A stretch of 23,702 nt of DNA, taken from the NCBI GenBank assembly GCA_050697555.1, contig JBOHAD010000037.1, positions 1-23,702 on the forward strand. Reading direction: 5' to 3'. The notes beneath the pieces are model-generated. The model was given only the letters and a program-made list of their open reading frames with translations, was not told where the DNA came from and searched no databases. Each line of letters begins with the position of its first letter. Positions within the stretch are counted from its first letter, which is position 1. This document shows, one piece after another, positions 11,997-18,825 of this stretch. Source of the DNA: DASQWP01 sp050697555 (GTDB lineage Bacteria; Actinomycetota; Thermoleophilia; Gaiellales; Gaiellaceae). Made by a program: the position numbers and the translations under genes.

Positions 11997-12838
11997 TGGC
12001 CCTCCGGAAGTACAAGCCCACGTCGCCCGGCCGGCGCTTCCGCTCGGTGGCGACCTTCGAGGAGGTCACCAAGACCGAGCCGGAGAAGAGCCTGCTCGAG
12101 CCTGTCAAGAGGAAGGGCGGCCGCAACAACAAGGGCCGGATCACGGTGCGGCACCAGGGTGGCGGCCACAAGCGCCGCTACCGCGCGATCGACTTCAAAC
12201 GCGTCAAGGACGGCGTTCCGGCGAAGGTGGCCGCGATCGAGTACGACCCGAACCGCTCCGCCCGCATCGCGCTCCTCCACTACCTGGACGGCGCGAAGGC
12301 GTACATCCTCGCCCCGGCAGGCCTGCGCGTCGGGCAGCAGGTCGAGTCCGGCCCGGGCGCCGACATCCGCCCCGGCAACGCCTTGCCGCTCGCCAACATC
12401 CCCACCGGCACGCTGGTCCACAACGTCGAGCTCAAGCCGGGCAGGGGAGGGCAGCTGGCGCGGAGCGCCGGGTCGGGCGTCCAGCTCGTCGCCAAGGACG
12501 AGGGCCACGGCGTCCTGCGCCTCCCCTCGGGCGAGATGCGCCGCGTCACGCTCTCGTGCCGCGCGACCGTCGGCCAGGTCGGCAACGTCGACCACGAGAA
12601 CATCTCGAGCGGGAAAGCGGGCCGCAGCCGCTGGCTCGGCAAGCGCCCCTCCGTGCGCGGCTCGGCGATGAACCCGGTCGATCATCCCCACGGCGGCGGC
12701 GAAGGCAAGTCGAAGGGTGGCCGCCACCCGGTCACCCCCTGGGGCGTGCCGACGCTCGGCAAGCGCACGCGCCGCAAGCACAAGGAGTCCGACAAGCTGA
12801 TCGTCCGTGGCCGCCGCCGCGGGAAGGAGCGACGCTAG
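11996..12838 (+). CDS. rplB: 50S ribosomal protein L2
   Basis: L2 (280 aa) binds 23S rRNA near the peptidyl-transferase centre and bridges the subunits. The N-terminus MALRKYKPTSPGRRF, the KRKGGRNNKGRITVRHQGGGHKRRYR block and the C-terminal NPVDHPHGGGEGK motif (with the histidine linked to peptidyl-transferase function) are all present. The length is normal. Within its last codons AAGGAG (12824-12829) stands 9 nt before the ATG at 12839, a ribosome binding site for the small ORF that follows rather than for rpsS. Confidence 0.99.
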   Translation: MALRKYKPTSPGRRFRSVATFEEVTKTEPEKSLLEPVKRKGGRNNKGRITVRHQGGGHKRRYRAIDFKRVKDGVPAKVAAIEYDPNRSARIALLHYLDGAKAYILAPAGLRVGQQVESGPGADIRPGNALPLANIPTGTLVHNVELKPGRGGQLARSAGSGVQLVAKDEGHGVLRLPSGEMRRVTLSCRATVGQVGNVDHENISSGKAGRSRWLGKRPSVRGSAMNPVDHPHGGGEGKSKGGRHPVTPWGVPTLGKRTRRKHKESDKLIVRGRRRGKERR

Positions 12839-12925
12839 ATGCCCGAAAAAATGCTGCGCATGTTCCCGGGGATCGATTTTGACCCGTCGCTTCGCCCGGG
12901 TGGAGAACGAAAGGAAGACGCGTGA
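12839..12925 (+). CDS. Probable 28-aa small ORF between rplB and rpsS
   Basis: Unrecognised small protein or leader peptide. The ATG follows the rplB stop immediately (TAGATG) and has a strong ribosome binding site, AAGGAG at 12824-12829 with 9-nt spacing. Twenty-eight codons later the TGA overlaps the rpsS GTG (GTGA, 12922-12925), a typical coupling geometry. The peptide begins MPEKMLRMFPGIDFDPSL and ends in a charged segment (ERKEDA). It uses AAA, ATC, GAT and TTT codons more than its GC-rich neighbours. rpsS also has its own AAGGAAG (12911-12917). The ORF may be a real microprotein, a coupling device or chance; the ribosome binding site makes it the stronger of the two bridge ORFs here. 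Confidence 0.42.
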   Translation: MPEKMLRMFPGIDFDPSLRPGGERKEDA

Positions 12926-13209
12926 GTAGATCGTCGAAGAAGGGGCCCTTCGTCGAGGCGAGCCTCATGAAGCGGATCGAAGACATGAATACGGCAGGCG
13001 ACAAGCGCGTCGTTCGCACCTGGTCGCGCACGTCCACCGTCTTCCCGGAGATGGTCGGGCACACGATCGCGGTGCACGACGGGCGCAAGCACGTGCCGGT
13101 GTTCGTGACCGAGTCGATGGTCGGTCACAAGCTCGGCGAGTTCGCGCCCACGCGGATCTTCCGCGGGCACTCCGGCGACCGCAAGACCGAGGTGAAGAGG
13201 AAGATCTGA
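12922..13209 (+). CDS. rpsS: 30S ribosomal protein S19
   Basis: S19 (95 aa) lies in the 30S head and pairs with S13 near A-site tRNA. The N-terminus SRSSKKGPFVEASLMKRIEDMN and the core RTWSRTSTVFPEMVGHTIAVHDGRKHVPV and GEFAPTRIFRGH are characteristic. The GTG at 12922 follows AAGGAAG at 4-5 nt. The stop TGA overlaps the rplV ATG by one base. An 83-nt gap separates it from rplB, unusual in this otherwise overlapping array. Confidence 0.99.
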   Translation: MSRSSKKGPFVEASLMKRIEDMNTAGDKRVVRTWSRTSTVFPEMVGHTIAVHDGRKHVPVFVTESMVGHKLGEFAPTRIFRGHSGDRKTEVKRKI

Positions 13210-13805
13210 TGGCGACCGCCGCTCCTGAGACACCCCGCACCGAGGTTCGCGCCGAAGCGCTCTACGTGCGCATAGCCCCGCGGAAGGCGGCGCTCGTCGC
13301 CGACCAGATCCGCGGCCGCACGGTGCCGGAGGCGCGCACGATCCTCGCCTTCATGACGCGCGACGCCGCCCGCGACGTGCGCAAGGTGCTCGATTCGGCG
13401 GTGGCGAACGCGGAGGCGAACCACGGTCTCGCCGGTGACGACCTCTTCGTGACCGCGGCCTTCGTCGGCGCCGGCCCGACGCTGAAGCGCTGGCGCGCGC
13501 GTGCGCGCGGCCGGGTCGCCCGGATCAAGAAGCGCACCTGCCACATCACGATCGAGCTTGCGCTCCCGTCCGGCGAGGCGATCCCGGCACCCCTCCCGCA
13601 GCCGGAAGTCCCCGTTCCGGCGGCCGAGGAGCTGGAGCCCGCGCCGGAGGAGGAGAAGCCGAAGCGCGCTCCGCGCAAGAAGGCCGAAGACGAGTCGGAG
13701 AAGCCCCAGGCGGAGGAGAAGCCGGCCTCGAAGTCCAAGCCGGCAGCTAAGCCGTCCGGCGAGGCGGCGAAGCCGGCTCGCCGGAAGAAAGAGAAGGAGA
13801 GCTAG
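13209..13805 (+). CDS. rplV: 50S ribosomal protein L22 with long charged C-terminal tail
   Basis: L22 (198 aa) spans the exit tunnel. The normal core is residues about 12-118: the RIAPRKAALVADQIRG start, the tunnel beta-hairpin with GPTLKRWRARARGRVARIKKRTCHITI. A tail of about 80 residues follows, rich in Pro, Glu, Lys and Ala (EEEKPKRAPRKKAEDESEK and similar), whereas typical L22 has about 110 residues in total. The tail shares an EEKPKR..RKKA motif with the S17 extension. It is probably disordered on the solvent side. The start ATG overlaps the rpsS stop; the stop overlaps the rpsC GTG. Confidence 0.97.
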   Translation: MATAAPETPRTEVRAEALYVRIAPRKAALVADQIRGRTVPEARTILAFMTRDAARDVRKVLDSAVANAEANHGLAGDDLFVTAAFVGAGPTLKRWRARARGRVARIKKRTCHITIELALPSGEAIPAPLPQPEVPVPAAEELEPAPEEEKPKRAPRKKAEDESEKPQAEEKPASKSKPAAKPSGEAAKPARRKKEKES

Positions 13806-14839
13806 TGGGCCAGAAAATTCATCCCGGCGGGTTGCGCGTCGGCGTCATCCACGACTGGAAGTCGAACTGGTACACGGGCGCCAAGGAGTTCCCTGCCTAT
13901 CTCATCGAGGACGTCAAGATCCGCGGCCACATCTACGGCAAGCTCGGGCACGCGGGCCTGTCGGACATCCTCATCAAGAAGGACAAGCAGCGCATCACCA
14001 TTGACATCTACACCGCTCGCCCGGGCATCGTCATCGGCAAGTCCGGGGCGGAGGTGGACGCGCTGCGCCGCGAGATCCACGCGATGACGCACAAGAACAT
14101 CCACATCAACATCAACGAGATCAAGCGTCCCGAGCTGAACGCGAAGCTCGTCGCCCAGTCGATTGCCGAGCAGCTCCAGAACCGCGTCAGCTTCCGGCGC
14201 GCCATGAAGCGCTCCCTCGCCTCGGCGATGCGCTCTGGTGCGGAGGGCGTGAAGATCACCTGCGGTGGACGGCTCGGGGGCGCGGAGATGTCGCGCTCGG
14301 AGACGTACTCCGAGGGGCGCGTGCCGCTGCACACCCTGCGCGCGGACATCGACTACGGCTTCGCCGAGGCGAAGACGACCTTCGGCCGCATCGGCGTCAA
14401 GGTCTGGGTCAACAAGGGCGAGATCATGCCCGAAGGGTTCGACACCGGCCCCGAGCGGGGCGGTGCCGGGCGGCTCGGCGCAGAGGACCAGGCGCGGCGA
14501 CGAGGCTCTCGCCCGGAGAGCCTCGGTACGGTGCGCGAGGGCGGCCGCCGGGGCGGCGGCGACCGGGAGGGGCTCGGCCCGGTGCGCGAGCGGCGCTCCG
14601 GAGGCGGTCGCGGCCAGCGGCGCCGCGGCCCGCGTCAGCAGCAGCAGGAGCAGGAGCCGAACGTCGAGCGCCCCCGCACCGACGAAGAAGGCGTCTCCGA
14701 GGCGGGCCGCGAGCAGCCGCCCGTCGAGCCCGAAGTCGAGACGGTGGACGCCCCGGTCGCGGACGCGCCCGACTCGACGACGCAGAAGCAGATGCACGAG
14801 GACAAGACCAAGCTCGACGAGTCCGGAGGTGACGGCTAG
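13805..14839 (+). CDS. rpsC: 30S ribosomal protein S3 with long RG-rich/acidic tail
   Basis: S3 (344 aa) helps form the mRNA entry channel and its helicase activity. Residues 1-210 are the normal core: MGQKIHPGGLRVG, the type II KH domain with the loop IGKSG (77-81), then GRLGGAEMSRSE and the C-domain ending VWVNKGEIMPEG. A tail of about 134 residues follows: first Arg/Gly-rich with two similar blocks (ESLGTVREGGRRGGG and EGLGPVRERRSGGG), then Gln-rich, then acidic. Usual lengths are about 210-280. The GTG at 13805 uses the last base of the rplV stop. The tail would protrude near the mRNA entry site. Confidence 0.97.
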   Translation: MGQKIHPGGLRVGVIHDWKSNWYTGAKEFPAYLIEDVKIRGHIYGKLGHAGLSDILIKKDKQRITIDIYTARPGIVIGKSGAEVDALRREIHAMTHKNIHININEIKRPELNAKLVAQSIAEQLQNRVSFRRAMKRSLASAMRSGAEGVKITCGGRLGGAEMSRSETYSEGRVPLHTLRADIDYGFAEAKTTFGRIGVKVWVNKGEIMPEGFDTGPERGGAGRLGAEDQARRRGSRPESLGTVREGGRRGGGDREGLGPVRERRSGGGRGQRRRGPRQQQQEQEPNVERPRTDEEGVSEAGREQPPVEPEVETVDAPVADAPDSTTQKQMHEDKTKLDESGGDG

Positions 14840-14841
14840 TC

Positions 14842-15267
14842 GTGCTCATGCCGCGGAAGACCAAGTTCCGCAAGCAGCACCGCGGGCGCAGGCGCGGCAA
14901 CGCGAAGGGCCAGCAGCAGGTGCACTTCGGCGACTTCGGGCTCAAGGCGCTCGAGCCGGGCTGGGTCACGAACCGCCAGATCGAGGCGGCTCGGATCGCC
15001 ATGACCCGGCGCATCAAGCGCGGCGGCAAGGTCTGGATCAACGTCTTCCCGGACAAGCCGGTGACGCAGAAGCCGGCTGAGACCCGCATGGGCTCCGGGA
15101 AGGGCTCGCCGGAGCACTGGGTCGCCGTGATCAAGCCCGGCCGGGTGATGTTCGAGCTGGCCGGCGTGCCGGAGGAGCTCGCCCGCGAGGCCATGCGCCT
15201 TGCGGGGATGAAGCTCCCGATCAAGACGAAGTTCGTGACGCGGGAGGCTGATCTGTTTGAAGGCTAG
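14842..15267 (+). CDS. rplP: 50S ribosomal protein L16
   Basis: L16 (141 aa) organises the A-site region and contacts tRNA elbows. The GTG at 14842 gives MLMPRKTKFRKQHRG, matching the family, and follows GGAGGT (14825-14830) at 11 nt; the ATG at 14848 would drop two residues. Conserved segments include GDFGLKALEPGWVTNRQIEAARIAMTR, the INVFPDKPVTQKP loop and MGSGKGSPEHWVAVIKPG. The length is normal. It overlaps rpmC by 11 nt. Confidence 0.98.
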   Translation: MLMPRKTKFRKQHRGRRRGNAKGQQQVHFGDFGLKALEPGWVTNRQIEAARIAMTRRIKRGGKVWINVFPDKPVTQKPAETRMGSGKGSPEHWVAVIKPGRVMFELAGVPEELAREAMRLAGMKLPIKTKFVTREADLFEG

Positions 15268-15460
15268 GGAGCTGCGGGAGCTGTCGGACGAAGAGCTGGT
15301 CAAGCGGCTCGCCGAGAGCCGGGAGAACCTGTTCAACCTCCGCTTCCAGCTGGCGACCGGCGCGCTCGACAACAGCGCGCGCGTCGGGCTCGCCAAGCGC
15401 GACATCGCTCGGATCATGACGATCCAGGCGGAGCGGAAGAACACTCTGGAGAGAAGGTAG
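15257..15460 (+). CDS. rpmC: 50S ribosomal protein L29
   Basis: L29 (67 aa) is a two-helix protein beside L23 at the tunnel exit. The pattern MKARELRELSDEELVKRLAESRENLFNLRFQLATG...LAKRDIARIMTI is the family signature. The TTG at 15257 lies inside the rplP 3' end (11-nt overlap) and is the only start giving the canonical MKA N-terminus; GGAGG (15243-15247) lies 9 nt upstream. The stop TAG is followed without a gap by the rpsQ ATG. Confidence 0.97.
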   Translation: MKARELRELSDEELVKRLAESRENLFNLRFQLATGALDNSARVGLAKRDIARIMTIQAERKNTLERR

Positions 15461-16324
15461 ATGGCAAGGCCCAGGAAGAAGGACGAAGAGACGCAGGAGC
15501 AGGTCGAGGAGACCCCGGCCGAGGAGACCCCTGGCGCCGAGGAGACCCCGGCCGCCGAGGAGACCCCGGCCGCCGAGGAGAAGCCCAAGCGCTCGCGCAA
15601 GAAGGCCGCGGAGCCCGCGGCCGAGGAGGCCGCTGCCGCCGAGGAGGCCCCGGCCGAGGAGCCCGCGCAGGAGCCGGTCGCCGAGGAGCCCGCGCAGGAG
15701 CCGGTCGCCGAGGAGGAGCCCGCCCAAGAGCCGGTCGCCGAGGAGGAGCCCGCGCCCGAGCCGGTCGAGGAGCCGGCCGCCGAAGAGGAGCCCCCGCCGG
15801 ACGAGGAGCCAGCGCAGGAGCCGGCCGCCGAAGAGACGCCGGCCGAGCAGGCCCCCGCCGCCGAGGCCGAAGAGGCTCCTGCAGAGGAGGCCGCGGAGGC
15901 CCCTGCCGAGGAGGCCGCGGAGGCCCCTGCCGAAGTCTCCGAGCCCGCCGCCCCTGCGGTGCCGACGAAGCGCAAGCGCGTCCCGCGTTCGGAGCGCCGG
16001 CAGCGGGCGAAGCCGAAGCGCGAGCGCGCGTCCAAGCGTAAGCCCATCACGCGGCTCCCCAAGCCCGAGGGCGAGCGCGGCCGGCGCAAGGAGCGCCGGG
16101 GCGTCGTCGTCTCGGCCGCGATGGACAAGACGATCGTCGTCCGGGTCGACACGGTGAAGCCGCACCCGGTCTACAAGAAGATCGTCCGCCGCTCGCACAG
16201 GTTCCACGCCCACGACGAGGCCAACACGGCGAAGGCGGGCGACGTCGTCCGCATCGTCGAGACGCGGCCCCTCTCGAAGACCAAGACCTGGCGCCTCGCC
16301 GAGGTGCTCGAGGAGGCCAAGTAA
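15461..16324 (+). CDS. rpsQ: 30S ribosomal protein S17 with ~208-residue N-terminal extension
   Basis: S17 is an early 30S assembly protein of about 80-90 residues. Here the recognisable S17 OB-fold is only residues 209-287 (RGVVVSAAMDKTIVVRV..., HAHDEANTAKAGD, ETRPLSKTKTWRL). Residues 1-168 are an acidic, Pro/Ala/Glu-rich low-complexity region of repeats such as PAEETP and EEPAQEPVA. Residues 169-208 form a very basic linker (TKRKRVPRSERRQRAKPKRE). The ATG at 15461 abuts the rpmC stop and follows AGAAGG; the strongly biased composition in this frame supports real translation from there, though an internal start inside the basic linker cannot be excluded. The extension is probably disordered and solvent-exposed. 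Confidence 0.93.
   Translation: MARPRKKDEETQEQVEETPAEETPGAEETPAAEETPAAEEKPKRSRKKAAEPAAEEAAAAEEAPAEEPAQEPVAEEPAQEPVAEEEPAQEPVAEEEPAPEPVEEPAAEEEPPPDEEPAQEPAAEETPAEQAPAAEAEEAPAEEAAEAPAEEAAEAPAEVSEPAAPAVPTKRKRVPRSERRQRAKPKRERASKRKPITRLPKPEGERGRRKERRGVVVSAAMDKTIVVRVDTVKPHPVYKKIVRRSHRFHAHDEANTAKAGDVVRIVETRPLSKTKTWRLAEVLEEAK
15656..15766 (+). repeat. Coding tandem repeat in rpsQ (27-30 nt units)
   Basis: Four units encode EEPAQEPVA-like peptides: two identical 27-nt copies (15656-15682 and 15683-15709), a 30-nt copy with an extra GAG codon (15710-15739) and a diverged copy (15740-15766). Identical adjacent copies in DNA suggest recent slippage or recombination, so the S17 extension may vary in length between strains. 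Confidence 0.85.
15884..15931 (+). repeat. Perfect 24-nt tandem duplication in rpsQ
   Basis: Positions 15884-15907 and 15908-15931 are identical 24-nt units encoding EEAAEAPA twice. Perfect identity at third codon positions points to a recent duplication within the S17 acidic extension. Confidence 0.9.
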
Positions 16325-16328
16325 CGCC

Positions 16329-16697
16329 GTGATCCAGCAGGAGTCGCGTCTGCGCGTCGCCGACAACACGGGAGCCCGCACGCTCCTCTGCATCCGCGTG
16401 CTCGGCGGCTCGAACCGCCGCTACGCGCGCGTCGGCGACGTCATCGTCGGGACGGTCAAGACCGCGACCCCACAGGGCACGATCAAGAAAGGGGAGGTCG
16501 TCAAGGCCGTGGTCGTCCGCACGAAGAAGCCCTTCGGGCGCGACGACGGGACGACGATCGCGTTCGACGAGAACGCCGCCGTGATCATCGACGCCCAGAA
16601 CAACCCGCGTGGCACCCGTATCTTCGGGCCCGTCGCGCGCGAGCTTCGCGAACGCAACTTCATGAAGATCGTCTCGCTCGCCCCGGAGGTGCTTTGA
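16329..16697 (+). CDS. rplN: 50S ribosomal protein L14
   Basis: L14 (122 aa) forms an intersubunit bridge and is the docking site for the silencing factor RsfS. The sequence is canonical: MIQQESRLRVADNTGAR, then GGSNRRYARVGDVIV and FGPVARELRERNFMKIVSLAPEVL. The GTG start is at 16329, 4 nt after the rpsQ stop. The stop TGA is followed directly by the rplX ATG. Length and composition are normal, in contrast to the adjoining S17. Confidence 0.99.
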   Translation: MIQQESRLRVADNTGARTLLCIRVLGGSNRRYARVGDVIVGTVKTATPQGTIKKGEVVKAVVVRTKKPFGRDDGTTIAFDENAAVIIDAQNNPRGTRIFGPVARELRERNFMKIVSLAPEVL

Positions 16698-17069
16698 ATG
16701 GCCAACGCGATGAAGATCAAAAAAGGCGACCTCGTCCAGGTGCTCTCCGGCAAGGACCGCGGGAAGCAGGGCCGGATCATCGAGGCCGATCCGCAGAAGC
16801 GGCGCGTGATCGTCGAGAACCTGAACGTCGTCAAGAAGCACAGGCGCCCACGACCCATGAAGGACTCGAGCCGGATGGGCCAGACGCAGATCCAGCCCGG
16901 CGGGGTCTTCGACATCTCCGCGCCGCTCGACGTCTCCAACGTCATGGTGGTCTGTCCGACGTGCAACCGCGCGACCCGGGTGGGCCACGAGCTGCGGGAG
17001 TCGAAGGGGCGCCAGGTGAAGATGCGCGTCTGCAAGCGCGCCGACTGCGGTGAGGTCCTGGACAGGTAA
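16698..17069 (+). CDS. rplX: 50S ribosomal protein L24
   Basis: L24 (123 aa) is an assembly initiator near the tunnel exit. The KOW motif (KKGDLVQVLSGKDRGKQGRI) opens the protein, and KKHRRPRPM and GGVFDISAPLDVSNVMVVCP follow. Four cysteines in a CxxC (86, 89) and CxxxxC (112, 117) arrangement could bind zinc; the C-terminal half thus resembles the zinc-containing L24 variants of several Gram-positive lineages. The TAA overlaps the rplE ATG by one base. Confidence 0.97.
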   Translation: MANAMKIKKGDLVQVLSGKDRGKQGRIIEADPQKRRVIVENLNVVKKHRRPRPMKDSSRMGQTQIQPGGVFDISAPLDVSNVMVVCPTCNRATRVGHELRESKGRQVKMRVCKRADCGEVLDR

Positions 17070-17647
17070 TGGCCACCAAGACCAAGCAGCAGAACGGCTA
17101 CGTCGCGCGCCTCAAGCAGCGCTACGAGCAGGACCTGCGCCCCGGCCTGAAGGACGAGCTCGGCATGAGCTCGGTCATGAAGGTTCCGCGCCTCGAGAAG
17201 ATCACGCTCAATATGGGCGTGGGGGAGGCGAAGACGAACGCGCGCACTCTCGACAAGGCCGTGGAGGAGCTGACGACGATCTCGGGCCAGCGCGCCCAGG
17301 TCACGCGCGCGAAGAGGTCGATCGCCGGCTTCAAGATCCGCGAGGGCATGCCCATCGGCGCCAAGGTGACGCTGCGCGGCGTCCGCATGTACGAGTTCCT
17401 CGACCGGCTCGTCTCGATCGCCCTTCCGCGCATCCGCGACTTCCGCGGTCTCTCTCCCGCGAGCTTCGACGGGCGCGGGAACTACTCGATCGGCATCCGC
17501 GAGCAGATCATCTTCCCCGAGATCAACTACGACGACATCGAGACCGTGCGCGGACTCGACGTCGTCATCACGACGACGGCGGACACGGACGAGGAGGGCC
17601 TCGCGCTGCTCGGCGGGCTCGGCCTCCCGTTCCGCTCCGAGGCTTAG
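17069..17647 (+). CDS. rplE: 50S ribosomal protein L5
   Basis: L5 (192 aa) binds 5S rRNA in the central protuberance. Landmarks are LEKITLNMGVGEAKTN, GQRAQVTRAKRSIAGFKIREGMPIGAKVTLRG and the conserved DFRGLSPASFDGRGNYSIGIREQIIFPEI. It begins with a short charged segment before the core, and its length is normal for an actinobacterium. It overlaps the rplX stop by one base. In E. coli the S8 repressor site lies around the L5 start; I saw no similar hairpin here. Confidence 0.98.
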   Translation: MATKTKQQNGYVARLKQRYEQDLRPGLKDELGMSSVMKVPRLEKITLNMGVGEAKTNARTLDKAVEELTTISGQRAQVTRAKRSIAGFKIREGMPIGAKVTLRGVRMYEFLDRLVSIALPRIRDFRGLSPASFDGRGNYSIGIREQIIFPEINYDDIETVRGLDVVITTTADTDEEGLALLGGLGLPFRSEA

Positions 17648-17663
17648 GAGGCAAGCAGCTCAC

Positions 17664-17849
17664 ATGGCGAAGAAGAGCCTGATCGCCAAGGCCGCCCGGC
17701 CGCAGAAGTTCAAGACGCGGCAGTACACCCGGTGCAACCGGTGCGGGCGCCCACGCGCGGTCTACCGCAAGTTCGGACTCTGCCGGATCTGCCTGCGCGA
17801 GCTCGCGCACGACGGCTTCATCCCCGGCATGACCAAGTCGAGCTGGTGA
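17664..17849 (+). CDS. rpsN: 30S ribosomal protein S14, zinc type
   Basis: S14 (61 aa) sits in the 30S head. It is the short zinc-binding form: RCNRCG (Cys24, Cys27) and CRICLREL (Cys40, Cys43) make a four-cysteine ribbon, and the protein ends GFIPGMTKSSW as in the family. Being zinc-dependent, it could be replaced under zinc starvation by a paralogue elsewhere, but none is in this window. The ATG at 17664 follows AGGAGG (17646-17651) with a long 12-nt spacing. Confidence 0.98.
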   Translation: MAKKSLIAKAARPQKFKTRQYTRCNRCGRPRAVYRKFGLCRICLRELAHDGFIPGMTKSSW

Positions 17850-17853
17850 TCTG

Positions 17854-18249
17854 ATGCTGACCGATCCAGTCGCCGACATGCTCACGCGCATCCGGAACTC
17901 CAACCGGGCGCTCCACGAGACCGCGACCATGCCGGCCTCCGGCCTCAAGGTCGAGATCGCGCGCGTCCTCCGGGACGAGGGCTACATCAAGGACTACAAA
18001 GTCGAGAAGGGCGAGTCCTTCGATACCCTGGTCGTCGAGCTCAAGTTCGGGAAGAACCGCGAACGGATCATCACCGATCTGCGTCGCGTATCGAAGCCCG
18101 GACGCCGTGTCTATGCCCGCAAGGACCGCCTTCCGCGCGTCCTCGGCGGGATGGGCACGGCCATCATGTCCACGTCGAAGGGGCTCGTCACGAGCCGGAC
18201 GGCCCAGGAGCTCGGCGTGGGCGGCGAAGTCGTTTGTTTTATCTGGTGA
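17854..18249 (+). CDS. rpsH: 30S ribosomal protein S8
   Basis: S8 (131 aa) binds the central 16S domain and in E. coli represses the spc operon. The N-terminus LTDPVADMLTRIRNSNRA and the C-terminal MSTSKGLVTSRTAQELGVGGEVVCFIW motif are diagnostic. The length is normal. It starts 4 nt after rpsN. Its last codons (gtt tgt ttt atc) are AT-rich, and its TGA lies inside the left arm of the 18245-18270 hairpin. Confidence 0.99.
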   Translation: MLTDPVADMLTRIRNSNRALHETATMPASGLKVEIARVLRDEGYIKDYKVEKGESFDTLVVELKFGKNRERIITDLRRVSKPGRRVYARKDRLPRVLGGMGTAIMSTSKGLVTSRTAQELGVGGEVVCFIW

Positions 18250-18270
18250 GAAATCTAGCGATTTCTCACC
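18245..18270 (+). promoter_or_regulatory. AT-rich hairpin between rpsH and rplF
   Basis: GGTGAGAAAT (18245-18254) pairs perfectly with ATTTCTCACC (18261-18270); loop CTAGCG may close by one more C-G pair. The left arm contains the rpsH stop. No U run follows (aaagggag, the rplF ribosome binding site, comes next), so this is not a standard terminator. It may regulate rplF translation, protect mRNA or mark a processing site. Confidence 0.6.
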
Positions 18271-18286
18271 AAAGGGAGAGACACTC

Positions 18287-18820
18287 ATGAGTCGGATCGG
18301 AAACAAGCCAATAGAGATTCCAAGCGGGGTCTCCATCTCGCTTTCTCCGGGGCGGGTCATGGTCAACGGACCTCTGGGCGAGCTGTCCCAGCAGGTGCCC
18401 CAGCGCATGGCCGTCGAGCAGAAGGACGGCGAGATCGTCGTCACCCGCCCGACCGAGCGCGGCGAGGACCGGGCTCTGCACGGGCTCACCCGGACGTTGG
18501 TCGCCAACATGGTCGAGGGCGTCACCAAGGGCTTCGAGAAGGCGCTCGAGATCCAAGGCGTCGGCTACCGGGCGGCCTTGCGCGGCACGGACCTCGAGCT
18601 CAACGTCGGCTACTCGCACGCGGTCGTGAAGAAGCCTCCGCAGGGAATCACGTTCGAAGTGCCGGCTCCGAACCAGGTGCTCGTCAAGGGCATCGACAAG
18701 CAGCGGGTGGGGCAGATCGCCGCAGAGGTGCGCGCCGTCCGCCCGCCGGAGCCGTACAAGGGCAAGGGCATCCGCTATCAGGGCGAGTACGTGCGCCGCA
18801 AGGTTGGGAAGAGGGCTTAG
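18287..18820 (+). CDS. rplF: 50S ribosomal protein L6
   Basis: L6 (177 aa) lies near the sarcin-ricin loop and the factor-binding site. The sequence begins MSRIGNKPIEIPSGV and ends in the conserved RPPEPYKGKGIRYQGEYVRRKVGKRA. The two tandem L6 folds are present at normal length. The ATG at 18287 follows AAAGGGAGAG (18271-18280), which is directly downstream of the hairpin. The 37-nt gap before it is one of the larger ones inside the spc genes. Confidence 0.99.
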   Translation: MSRIGNKPIEIPSGVSISLSPGRVMVNGPLGELSQQVPQRMAVEQKDGEIVVTRPTERGEDRALHGLTRTLVANMVEGVTKGFEKALEIQGVGYRAALRGTDLELNVGYSHAVVKKPPQGITFEVPAPNQVLVKGIDKQRVGQIAAEVRAVRPPEPYKGKGIRYQGEYVRRKVGKRA

Positions 18821-18825
18821 CGCTC

